This document shows positions 47,501 to 56,304 of a stretch of DNA of 64,000 bases, one piece after another (positions within the stretch are counted from its first letter, which is position 1; each line of letters starts with the position of its first letter). The notes beneath the pieces were generated by a model. The model ran no database searches, had not been told where the DNA came from, and saw nothing but the letters and a program-made list of their open reading frames with translations. This stretch comes from Uloborus plumipes (taxonomy: Eukaryota; Arthropoda; Arachnida; Araneae; Uloboridae): NCBI GenBank assembly GCA_038373865.1, contig JAXGGA010001676.1, forward strand, positions 74,501 to 138,500. The letters run 5' to 3'. The position numbers and the translations under genes were made by a program.

Positions 47501-48708
47501 CCTATTTGTACGCGAATTTAAAAGAAAACGTTCTAATGTCACAACCTAAAGGCTTTAATTCTACTGAAAATCCAGAGTATGTATGTTCTTTAAACAAAGC
47601 AATTTATGGACTGTGTCAAAGTGGCAGAGAATGGTTTTTTGAGATTAACAATGTTTTAACCGATTTATGTTTTTCTAAGCTTGAATGGTGCAATTGTGTC
47701 TATTTCTTCCAAAATAAAATAATCTTGTTATTGTATGTCGATGACATAATAATCTTTGGTGAAACTGATGAATGTATTAAAATGATAATTAGTAAGCTAC
47801 AATCAAAATTTGACCCTAAAGTCATGGGTAGAACTCGTAAACTCCTCGGAGTTACGTTTGAAGAAACTAATCATAAATTGTATATTCATCAGAGGGATTA
47901 TATTGAACAAATTTGTGAAATGTATAAAAGTTACAATATTCCATTTTCATCCGTGCCTATGGCAAAAGGTACCCTGTTAACAAAATTGGACTGCCCAAGT
48001 TCTGAAATGGAAAGAAAAGAAATGAACAAATTACCGTATAGAAACATAATTGGTTGTTTGGCATATATAGGAAGTCGTACCCGACCTGATATTAGCTTTG
48101 CTATTAATATCTTATCACAATTCCAAAGCAATCCAGAGATCGTTCACTGGAACGCATTATTAAAACTTTTGGGGTATGTAATTCAAACTAGAGAATATAA
48201 ATTAGAACTTTCAAAAGTAAGTAACTTAAATATAAACTGTTACAGTGATTCAGACTTTGCAACATGTCGAGATGACAGAATTTCTGTTGGGGGGATAATT
48301 CTATTTTTGGACCAAGTCCCCATAATTTGGAGAACCTTTAAGCATAAATGTGTCAGCCTTTCGTCCATGGAGGCTGAATATATTACTTTAACAGATGCTT
48401 CTAAAGAGCTGCTATGGATAATTCGAATTTTAAAAGAATGTGAACATTTTGGGTTTTTCAAAAGGGAATTAAATTCGAATATTTTGTTATCGGATAACGC
48501 AGCTGCAATAGATTTCTCCAAATCTCCGATAGAGAATAACCGAACAAAACATATTCACGTACGTTATCATTTTCTTCGAAATTTAATTTATGATAATATC
48601 TTTAAATTGGTCTACGTCAATACTAAAAATAACCTTGCAGATATATTCACTAAACCTCTGACTAAAGATGGAGTTTTGAAGTTTGTTAAGGCTATTTTTG
48701 TGATGTAA
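44584..48708 (+). pseudogene. CopD Gag-protease-integrase-MBD-RT-RNase H, one nonsense codon
   Basis: ATG 44584 opens Gag (IEKLSSSNYSTWCTDIK). TAA at 44746-44748 interrupts it; the same frame is then open to 48708. Numbering from 44806: zinc knuckle CFRCNKLGHLKKDC, protease FDTAAT, HHCC domain, integrase D426, D489, E525 (DD35E), acidic linker, MBD-like module 695-751, RT with LLYVDDII, RNase H ending ADIFTKPL. Unlike CopA and CopE there is no stop between MBD and RT. A single point change could explain the Gag stop; its context is not a known leaky one. Confidence 0.9.
46888..47058 (+). other. MBD-like domain coding segment in CopD
   Basis: Residues 695-751: W695, R702-K-D-G, D709-I-Y711-Y, L-R722-S723, Y730, FDF 743-745. 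The five methyl-CpG contact positions are kept. Here the module is an internal part of one long polyprotein. Confidence 0.72.
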
Positions 48709-48863
48709 GTTTTGTTTCAGGTGTGACATGGACTAATTAGTTTTATATGTGAAAGTAATTGCATATGGTTTAATTTTGTTTTGTAAACTTATGTTCTTTT
48801 TCAATTAAAATATTTTGAATCTTATGAATGTAAGCGTTCCGTGAATGCGGGAGGGGGGGCCAT

Positions 48864-49039
48864 TGTTACGCAACGATCGGGTAAGTATACCGACGCGTTC
48901 TCCCGCAGTCACAGAGCGGGTTGTTTTCTCCGATCGGCGAGGAGGCGTCGCGCTCATCGCTCTTCCCGGGAGAGCGGAAGATTCGCTCTGACTTGCATGC
49001 GCCGTTCGGCTTTGCTTCGCGGCGACTTATGTATAAAAC
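48864..49039 (+). repeat. CopD 3' LTR, left part
   Basis: Follows a purine tract (48849-48859). Cut just after TATAAAAC by CopE. Confidence 0.92.
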
Positions 49040-49688
49040 TGTTAGACAAATGCATTAGTTAATCTCACTCCTTACCTTAATATTATCTTGTTTAAAGAAC
49101 TAAACTTGTATCAAACATTGCTTATGTAACTCCTACTATCAACTGACTAGAGTGCATCGTTCGGAACTGGGATTCCCGTGCACGTGTAGTAGGCGGGGCT
49201 AGTTCATGACGCAACAGCGGTGTTGTCTCGTCATGTGCCAGCAGAACCAATCAGTGATGACACGTGTGTAGGGCGTTGCTGTGTGTCACGTGTTTTACGT
49301 TGTTTCAATATGCAAATGTAGCAGGGTATAAAATTGAAGATTCGACTTTCGATCTTCACTTGCTTTTTCGATCGGCCACATTGCGTGTGTCGCATTTTTG
49401 AGTTTGTTTCCCCGCTGGAAAGGGGTAAACTCTTTTATTTTTTCGGAGCAGTGCTCGTTTTTATAATGTTTCAAAATCAACTTTAAAGTTTACCGGTGAT
49501 ATTCTCCCGGATGTTAGGTCATAATTAAATGTTTCACTAGTTAAATTGATCGTTGGTCATCGCTTCAAAACTTCGTTGATGTTTATGGGAAAATAAAGAT
49601 AAGTTTTGTTTTTTAAAATGAACTTAGTCATCCTTTAGTATCATTAACTCTGCTGTTAATTATAAGAAATGGGTTTATCCCATTATCA
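49040..49688 (+). repeat. CopE 5' LTR with promoter elements
   Basis: TGTTAG...TTATCA. TATAAAA at 49327-49333 is preceded by three CACGTG E-boxes (49181, 49261, 49287), suggesting bHLH-type control. AATAAA near 49592. Confidence 0.93.
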
Positions 49689-49689
49689 A

Positions 49690-49700
49690 GGGTTATGGGC
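49690..49700 (+). promoter_or_regulatory. CopE primer-binding site
   Basis: GGGTTATGGGC, 11 bases matching the initiator tRNA-Met anticodon arm complement, one base after the LTR. Confidence 0.7.
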
Positions 49701-49858
49701 ATTGTTCTAACAGCCATGTTCCCACTACGGCCCCATAAGCCCGAAGTTAAGAAGACGTCTTTGCCCCGATGCTGGCGATAGCATCCGACGGGGGGGCCAA
49801 CATTCGATTTATTTTTTTGTGAAACCTTCTTTCTTCAATCGACTGAGATAATATTACG

Positions 49859-52570
49859 ATGGCATTTTCAACGATAAGCGTGGAGAAATTAAAAGAAGAT
49901 AATTATTCTGAATGGTCATCGGACATGATGTACCTACTGATGGAGAGAAACCTGTGGATGATCGTCAATGGAAAAGAAAAAGCTCCGACAATCACGGCCA
50001 AAGAAGGAGAAGAAAAGGATATCAAGGAATATGATAAAAGAAAACGATCTGCCCTCTCTCTAATATATCTTCACATCGATTCCAAGTACAGAAAACTGAT
50101 GGGGAAAACAGAAGATCCAGCTGAAGCATGGACACTTTTGAAGAATCACTATATACCTCATAACAGGTGCATGGAAATGCATACCTTCACAGAATTTATG
50201 TCCTGCAGAAGGGAAGAAAATGAGAAGATCAATTTGTTTGCAGCTCGTCTAAAAGACATTTTTGAAAGGATCATCGCCTTCGATGAGAAGGGAATATCCG
50301 AAAAATTCCTATGTTATCAACTACTTCTACATCTGCCCGACAAATTTGACATGGTTTGCCAGAATATTTTGAGACAAAAAGATGAAGACTTCAAGTATGA
50401 GAAGATCGTGAGCGATCTCGTGGCTGAAGAAAACCGGCTTTTCCTGAAAGAAAAGGATTCCGAAGAAATTGTAGCCAAGTCCTCCTTTGTGAAAAGCAAG
50501 AAACATTGGAAGAAGAGAGTGAAATGTCATTTCTGCGGAAAGCCGGGTCATCTTAAAAGGAATTGCTGGTCGTGGAAAAGTGACCAAGGTATCCAGAGCA
50601 AAGAAGATTCATCCAGGAATAGCAGCCCATCACGATTTCAACAACACCAGAGAGGAAGATCCGACTGGAAGTCTCCAAGAAACAACGAGAAGAGGTCCGG
50701 ATCGCCTTCTACAGAACGTTGTAAGTACTTTTGTTCCTTTATTTGTGAGGCTAATCTGGTGAACTTTAAGGATGATAACCTTTGGATTTACGACACGGCA
50801 GCAAGTAATCACTTTATCAAGGACAAAAGAGATATCATAAATTTTGTACCATTAAAGGATAAAGAGTTGGCTGTAGCAGTTCAAGGAAAGAAATTCCCGA
50901 TTGAGGGGAAAGGACAGGTTCTACTAAAATTTAATAATTACAAAATTTTGCTGGAAGATGTGATGTACTCACCTAATCTAAGAAGAAATTTATTGTCAGG
51001 TCCAAAATTTGATATGGGGGGTGCAACTATTAAGGGAGGTAAAGGTGTAATAGAAATTTCAGGAAGAAAAGGTACTATAATAGCTAAACTCAAAAATGGA
51101 GTCTATGTAGTAAAACCTGATAAATCTAGTCGAAATTCAAGCACTAATTGTCAAAATATTAATCCTACGTGTCAGAAAAACTCTAGTCATTTTGTAAAAA
51201 TTGAAACTTCTAATACAGAAATTCCCAAAGTAGAAAAACTTGAGAATTGGCACAAGAAATTTGCTCATGTTAATACGGAAAGTATTAAAAGAACATGTGA
51301 TTTACAAAGTGTTAGGGGAATGCCTAATCTTAAAAATGCCAAAATTCATTGTGAAAGTTGTAAACTAGGGAAGCTTAGAAGGGTTTCTTTTAAACCAATT
51401 AATAGAATTAGATCTAATTCTCCAGGAGAATTACTTCATTGTGACACATGGGGACCCTGTAACTATAAGGGAAGAAACGGGGAAAGGTATTTTTTGTCAA
51501 TTATTGACGATTTTTCTAGGAAAACTTCACTTTACCCAATGAGGGATAAAACCCAAGTTGCTAAAATATTAATCCGGCATATTATAAGATCAGAGAGATT
51601 TCTTGATAGAAAAGTAAAATTTGTCCGTACCGATAATGGTAAAGAATTTGATAATCAAACTTTTAGAGATTTTTGTCAAAAATCAGGAATCCATCACGAA
51701 TTTACTAATACGTTTAGCCCAGAAATGAATGGGGTTATTGAAGTGTACAACCGTACAGTGGCAGACGGTGCCAGGGTTCTATTGGAAGAAAGCGGGCTTG
51801 ATAAAAGTTTTTGGCCAGATGCCATGCTTCATTTTACCTACACCTGGAACCGGGTATGTCATACTGACCAAAACAAAACTCCATTTGAATTATATGGAGG
51901 CAAAGTTCCTTCTGTTAAACATCTAAAACCTTTTGGGGTGTTGGGGTATGTTTTTATACCCAAACAACATAGAAATAAATTAGATGCAAAATCAAAAAGG
52001 GGAATACTTATTGGTTACGCGTTCAAAACTAAGGGATATCGTATTTGGTTTCCTGATAATGACAAAATCACTGAAACTATTAATGTTTCGTTTAAAGAAA
52101 ATTGTTTCTATAAAACTGAATTTCCTAATAAGAGCAGTGGAGCAGTGTTGGGCCACATCACTTGGTCTGAAACCCTCGATTCAGATAATGAATCTGGTGA
52201 TAAAATGATTCATCTCCAAATTCCGGAATTACCGGAAGTCCCAGTAGAAAGTGAGATTGAAAGTGAATCAGAGGGGGAAGATAAAAAGTTATCAGATGCT
52301 TCGTCAGACGAAGAAAATGAGAAAATACTGCGGGAAGTAATTTGGGAAAGAAAAGTTGTACCGCGAAAAGACGGGACTAGAAATGATATTTACTTTTACG
52401 AAAAACATAAAAATACCAGATTGAGGTCATTGAATGATATCAAAAATTATTGTAACAGAAATGATATTGTATATAATGCTCAATTGTTTAGTTTTAAAGG
52501 TTCTGATCAGTATGAAGGTGATATTCCTAAGGGGGGACAAGTTTTAAATGCAGATTATACACAAGCATGA
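49859..52570 (+). CDS. CopE Gag-protease-integrase-MBD polyprotein
   Basis: ATG 49859 (ACGATGGCATT context). Gag core in the first 200 residues (VEKLKEDNYSEWSSDMMYLL), zinc knuckle C223-C226-H231-C236, protease YD312TAAS, HHCC domain (WHKKFAH...CESCKLGK), integrase D529, D592, E628 (DD35E). An acidic linker (SEIESESEGED) precedes the MBD-like module 829-885. The frame ends at UGA 52568-52570 and continues as RT. Open throughout; likely functional. The terminated product would be an integrase with a C-terminal MBD. Confidence 0.94.
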   Translation: MAFSTISVEKLKEDNYSEWSSDMMYLLMERNLWMIVNGKEKAPTITAKEGEEKDIKEYDKRKRSALSLIYLHIDSKYRKLMGKTEDPAEAWTLLKNHYIPHNRCMEMHTFTEFMSCRREENEKINLFAARLKDIFERIIAFDEKGISEKFLCYQLLLHLPDKFDMVCQNILRQKDEDFKYEKIVSDLVAEENRLFLKEKDSEEIVAKSSFVKSKKHWKKRVKCHFCGKPGHLKRNCWSWKSDQGIQSKEDSSRNSSPSRFQQHQRGRSDWKSPRNNEKRSGSPSTERCKYFCSFICEANLVNFKDDNLWIYDTAASNHFIKDKRDIINFVPLKDKELAVAVQGKKFPIEGKGQVLLKFNNYKILLEDVMYSPNLRRNLLSGPKFDMGGATIKGGKGVIEISGRKGTIIAKLKNGVYVVKPDKSSRNSSTNCQNINPTCQKNSSHFVKIETSNTEIPKVEKLENWHKKFAHVNTESIKRTCDLQSVRGMPNLKNAKIHCESCKLGKLRRVSFKPINRIRSNSPGELLHCDTWGPCNYKGRNGERYFLSIIDDFSRKTSLYPMRDKTQVAKILIRHIIRSERFLDRKVKFVRTDNGKEFDNQTFRDFCQKSGIHHEFTNTFSPEMNGVIEVYNRTVADGARVLLEESGLDKSFWPDAMLHFTYTWNRVCHTDQNKTPFELYGGKVPSVKHLKPFGVLGYVFIPKQHRNKLDAKSKRGILIGYAFKTKGYRIWFPDNDKITETINVSFKENCFYKTEFPNKSSGAVLGHITWSETLDSDNESGDKMIHLQIPELPEVPVESEIESESEGEDKKLSDASSDEENEKILREVIWERKVVPRKDGTRNDIYFYEKHKNTRLRSLNDIKNYCNRNDIVYNAQLFSFKGSDQYEGDIPKGGQVLNADYTQA
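52343..52513 (+). other. MBD-like domain coding segment in CopE
   Basis: Residues 829-885: W829, R836-K-D-G, D843-I-Y845-F, L-R856-S857, Y864, F-S-F 877-879. The five contact positions are kept; FDF has changed to FSF. Confidence 0.7.
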
Positions 52571-52576
52571 CTAGAC
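52568..52576 (+). promoter_or_regulatory. Candidate stop-codon readthrough site UGA-CUA-GAC (CopE)
   Basis: In-frame TGA between MBD and RT with CTAGAC after it; frame open to 54142. Same eight bases TGACTAGA as CopA, with different bases just upstream (CAAGCA versus AACTTA). Confidence 0.72.
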
Positions 52577-54142
52577 TCTGATATTGTAATTCCAAACACG
52601 TATAAACAAGCTATGAAATCTAAAGAAAGTGCTGAATGGCTTGCAGCGATGCAAAATGAGATTTCGACGATGGAAGATCGTCAGGTTTGGGATTTAGCAG
52701 TCCATGAAGGAAATATCGAACCAGTGAAATCCAGGTGGGTTTATACTGTGAAAAAGGATGAATTGGGTCAAATTGCTAAATATAAAGCACGATTATGTGC
52801 AGTAGGAAGCTCTCAAGTAAAATATCAATCCTATAATGACACATACAGCCCAGTCATTAATTTCAGTATAATTCGATTTTTCTTTACATTGCTAGTTGTT
52901 GTGCAAAAATGGAAGCATATTCAATGTGATGTTCGTAGTGCGTATCTGTATGCCCCTATTGATCAACCTATTTTTATGTGTCAACCTCCCGGATTTATTA
53001 TTAAAGGTAAAGAAAACCTGTATTGTAAATTAAAAAGAGCAATCTATGGTCTACATCAAAGCGGGAGATTATGGTATCTTGAAATTGATAATGTTTTAAT
53101 TAAATTAGGGTTTAACAAATTGTCAGGTTGTAATTGTGTATATGTTTTTAACTCTAAAGTGATTTTATTATTGTACGTTGATGACATTGTTCTATTTGGT
53201 AAATGTGATAATGATTTAGAGAAAACTTTAAGTATTCTGAAAAAGCATTTTGACTTAAAAGTGTTGGGAAAAACCAGAAAATTACTTGGTGTGGAATTTG
53301 AGGAAACGGGGGAATTTTTGAAAATTCACCAAACTAGCTACATTCTAGAAATCTGTGAAAGATTTAAGAATTTTAAATTCCCGTTTTCGTCACTTCCCAT
53401 AAGTAAAGGTACTGTTTATTCCACCTTAAATTGTCCACAAACCGAATGTGAAATTAAAGAAATGTCAAAAATACCTTACAGAAACCTTTTAGGTTGCCTT
53501 TCATTTTTAGCTAATCGTACTAGACCAGACATAAGTTACGCCGTAAATATTTTCAGTCAATTTCAAAATAATCCCGGATTAGATCATTGGAATGGATTAT
53601 TAAAACTCTTAGGATATGTAGCAAACACTAGTCATTTAAAATTGAATTTAAGGTGTAATAAAATACAATTGGTAGTTTACTCTGACGCTGATTTCGCGTC
53701 AAACCGAGATGACAGAACTTCTTTGGGAGGCCAATTAGTGTTGTTAGATAACGCTCCTATCGCTTGGCGTACTTTTAAAGAAAAGAGTGTTAGCCTCTCA
53801 ACGATGGAGTCAGAATTTGTAGCTATGACTGAAGCTGTAAAAGAAATCTCTTGGTTTGATCGCATTTTATCAGAATGTGTTAAAATGAGTATTATTACTG
53901 AAAATGTTGTAAAATCTTTATTACTAGTGGATAATCAGGCTACTATCGATTTTGTTAAGTCGCCAATAGAAAATTATAGAACTAAACATATAGATGTTAA
54001 GTTATTTTTTGTTCGTGACTTAATAAATAAAGATTTTTTTGATATAAAGCATGTTAGAAGTAAAAATAATAAATCTGATATTTTTACTAAACCTCTAACT
54101 CGTATCGAACTCAATAGATTTTGTGAGGATATTTTTCATTGA
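52571..54142 (+). CDS. CopE reverse transcriptase-RNase H (readthrough extension)
   Basis: Begins LDSDIVIPNTYKQAMKSK after the stop; internal ATG 52613 lies within conserved RT sequence. RT motifs SRWVYTVKKDE, CDVRSAYLYAPI, LLLYVDDIV; RNase H motifs YSDADFASNRDDRTS, STMESEFVAM, LVDNQATIDF, NYRTKHIDVK, SDIFTKPL. Intact to 54142. Confidence 0.93.
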   Translation, partial: LDSDIVIPNTYKQAMKSKESAEWLAAMQNEISTMEDRQVWDLAVHEGNIEPVKSRWVYTVKKDELGQIAKYKARLCAVGSSQVKYQSYNDTYSPVINFSIIRFFFTLLVVVQKWKHIQCDVRSAYLYAPIDQPIFMCQPPGFIIKGKENLYCKLKRAIYGLHQSGRLWYLEIDNVLIKLGFNKLSGCNCVYVFNSKVILLLYVDDIVLFGKCDNDLEKTLSILKKHFDLKVLGKTRKLLGVEFEETGEFLKIHQTSYILEICERFKNFKFPFSSLPISKGTVYSTLNCPQTECEIKEMSKIPYRNLLGCLSFLANRTRPDISYAVNIFSQFQNNPGLDHWNGLLKLLGYVANTSHLKLNLRCNKIQLVVYSDADFASNRDDRTSLGGQLVLLDNAPIAWRTFKEKSVSLSTMESEFVAMTEAVKEISWFDRILSECVKMSIITENVVKSLLLVDNQATIDFVKSPIENYRTKHIDVKLFFVRDLINKDFFDIKHVRSKNNKSDIFTKPLTRIELNRFCEDIFH

Positions 54143-54624
54143 ATTTCGTAGATAAGGGGGGAGGATATAAATTTTTGTGCAACCTTTGTGTCGGATTGAA
54201 TTGTGCAAGTCAATTTTTAAATGTGTTTTTGAATTTTTCATGTGTTTTTTCTTGGTACTTCATTAGTGTATAAATCGTGAAATTTTAATATTTTATATAG
54301 TAAAGTATAGTATGTAACATTGCTAAGATTGCTTAAAATCTGATATATATTTATAATTGCTCAAGAATATGTTTATACATAATGCTTTATTAATTGTTGC
54401 ATGTGAGTATTGTTCTTATAGATTAAAACGAATGGTATGGACTTTAAAAGAGGATGTGATCTTATTGTGTACCAAGAAGAAATATTGTTTGTTACTTTTT
54501 ATTGGATATAAAATGGAAATGTTTTTGTAATTTTTAGCGGTGACCAATGGTAGTTGATAATATATTAGATCTTTTCAGTGAGAAAATTTGATTCTATTTG
54601 GTAAGCTAGTGAGAGGGGGGGCAT
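54143..54624 (+). other. CopE 3' untranslated region
   Basis: AT-rich. Purine tracts at about 54154-54165 and, next to the LTR, 54611-54621. Confidence 0.75.
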
Positions 54625-55273
54625 TGTTAGACAAATGCATTAGTTAATCTCACTCCTTACCTTAATATTATCTTGTTTAAAGAACTAAACTTGTATCAAA
54701 CATTGCTTATGTAACTCCTACTATCAACTGACTAGAGTGCATCGTTCGGAACTGGGATTCCCGTGCACGTGTAGTAGGCGGGGCTAGTTCATGACGCAAC
54801 AGCGGTGTTGTCTCGTCATGTGCCAGCAGAACCAATCAGTGATGACACGTGTGTAGGGCGTTGCTGTGTGTCACGTGTTTTACGTTGTTTCAATATGCAA
54901 ATGTAGCAGGGTATAAAATTGAAGATTCGACTTTCGATCTTCACTTGCTTTTTCGATCGGCCACATTGCGTGTGTCGCATTTTTGAGTTTGTTTCCCCGC
55001 TGGAAAGGGGTAAACTCTTTTATTTTTTCGGAGCAGTGCTCGTTTTTATAATGTTTCAAAATCAACTTTAAAGTTTACCGGTGATATTCTCCCGGATGTT
55101 AGGTCATAATTAAATGTTTCACTAGTTAAATTGATCGTTGGTCATCGCTTCAAAACTTCGTTGATGTTTATGGGAAAATAAAGATAAGTTTTGTTTTTTA
55201 AAATGAACTTAGTCATCCTTTAGTATCATTAACTCTGCTGTTAATTATAAGAAATGGGTTTATCCCATTATCA
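54625..55273 (+). repeat. CopE 3' LTR
   Basis: Same length and, where compared, same sequence as 49040-49688 (offset 5585). Confidence 0.95.
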
Positions 55274-55278
55274 AAAAC

Positions 55279-55428
55279 GTGGAGCGGCTGGGATGCCGAG
55301 GCTGGATCCGCACTTTGATGTCAGATAGATGCCGGCTTTTGTAAATACGTTCATATTAACTAAGTATGTTAATAAAACTTCTTAAGTTACTTTTAAGTCG
55401 AGTTGGATTTATTTGCAAAAGTATAACA
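55279..55428 (+). repeat. CopD 3' LTR, right part
   Basis: Resumes after the AAAAC duplication and matches the 5' LTR from its GTGGAGCGGCTGGG to ATAACA. Confidence 0.93.
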
Positions 55429-55447
55429 CATACTTACACACCTGGTA

Positions 55448-56304
55448 CAGTTTCGCACGATCGTGTCCTTAAACTCATTCGCGCGTACCATGCCAAGTAC
55501 ACATCAATTTTGAATTCAATACAAAAACAGATGGGTGAACATCTTCACGCCAAAATAGAAGCATTCACTGAGGATGCAAAACGCAAATTGTTTGACATCT
55601 TGTCGTGTAAATGTGAATTTTCCACTTGCAGGTGTGAAAAGTCTCGTAGGGTTCCTGTTCAAGAACAAGCATTTCTTCATGACCAGCGAACTGTCAGAAA
55701 AATGATCATAAGCATTGTTGACCTAATCTCAACAAAAAAACTTCGACGGAAGGCAGAGAGGAAATCAAAAGTCAATGCTCACCTATCTAAAGTTTCAAAA
55801 CAAACTGAAAGTGAAATGCCAATGAGTTTAGAATCAACTTCAAGTTCATCAGAAATGGAGATGAATGATGACACTCTCATGGCTACTTCTTCAACTTTTA
55901 GAGCAGAAGTTGAGAAGCCAACATGTTCCACGAAGCAACCATCTAGCTCTCATCAAATGCGAGTTCCTTTGCCAACAGTAGCAAGGGAATGTGACAGATA
56001 TGGTCTTTCTGATAGAGCTGCAGCATCAAAAGTAAGTAACTTAAATATAAACTGTTACAGTGATTCAGACTTTGCAACATGTGACAGATATGGTCTTTCT
56101 GATAGAGCTGCAGCATCAATCGCTAGTGCGGTGCTTAAGGCTCTTCGATACCCCTGCCCAAAATCTGAAACGGCAAAAACACGAAATCGGTGGCAACACA
56201 GTGGGTGTATCTGGGAGTGTTTAACTCGAAATTTTCTCACTGCTAATTGGTCTGATTTCATGATAGACAGCGTCATCAATGAGTTCTTGAATGGAGAGCC
56301 ATAA
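55448..56304 (+). pseudogene. Unknown ORF, C-terminal part, after the mariner
   Basis: Resumes the frame broken at 43195. Has a helical segment (RVLKLIRAYHAKY), a cysteine cluster (CKCEFSTCRC), a basic stretch and a Ser-rich acidic region. An SDRAAAS block is duplicated around a piece of CopD (55991-56118). After SAVLK near 56137 the sequence looks unrelated to the preceding block. The true start is not the ATG at 55366, which lies in the CopD LTR. Function unknown. Confidence 0.65.
55991..56118 (+). repeat. 38-bp direct repeat flanking a 52-bp piece of CopD
   Basis: 55991-56028 equals 56081-56118. Between them, 56026-56082 equals CopD RNase H bases 48211-48267 (57 of 57 including junction overlaps). 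Confidence 0.93.

Larger units (their letters stand above)
49040..55273 (+). mobile_element. CopE: young, complete Copia with MBD and readthrough site
   Basis: LTRs 49040-49688 and 54625-55273, both 649 bp and identical wherever I compared them. The 5-bp duplication AAAAC is at 49035-49039 and 55274-55278. All frames are open except the conserved UGA. It lies in the 3' LTR of CopD, just after the TATA box. Very recent insertion, possibly active. Confidence 0.96.
44095..55428 (+). mobile_element. CopD: full-length Copia with MBD, in the mariner right repeat
   Basis: 5' LTR 44095-44468, polyprotein, 3' LTR 48864-55428 (interrupted by CopE). The target duplication CATAC is at 44090-44094 and 55429-55433. 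The LTRs differ by a 48-bp deletion in the 3' copy plus point changes, so it is older than CopE. Confidence 0.95.
43198..55445 (-). mobile_element. Mos1-like mariner, split by CopD
   Basis: The left terminal repeat 43198-43226 (29 bp, starts CCAGGTGTGTAAGTATG) matches perfectly, inverted, a right repeat made of 44078-44094 plus 55434-55445. TA lies outside both ends (43196-43197, 55446-55447). Without CopD the element is about 909 bp, roughly 380 short of a full mariner. Confidence 0.93.

Noticed and set aside
49295..49480. Minus-strand 61-residue frame repeated at 54880-55065
   Set aside because: It lies in the CopE LTR in both copies; identity reflects the LTRs, not coding.
49711..49790. 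5S rRNA-like word CCGAAGTTAAG in the CopE leader
   Set aside because: Only about 11 bases resemble the 5S internal control region; the rest does not fit 5S and the place is a retrotransposon leader.
55366..55447. Start ATG at 55366 for the downstream ORF
   Set aside because: These bases belong to the CopD LTR and mariner end; the real frame enters from the left of the mariner.
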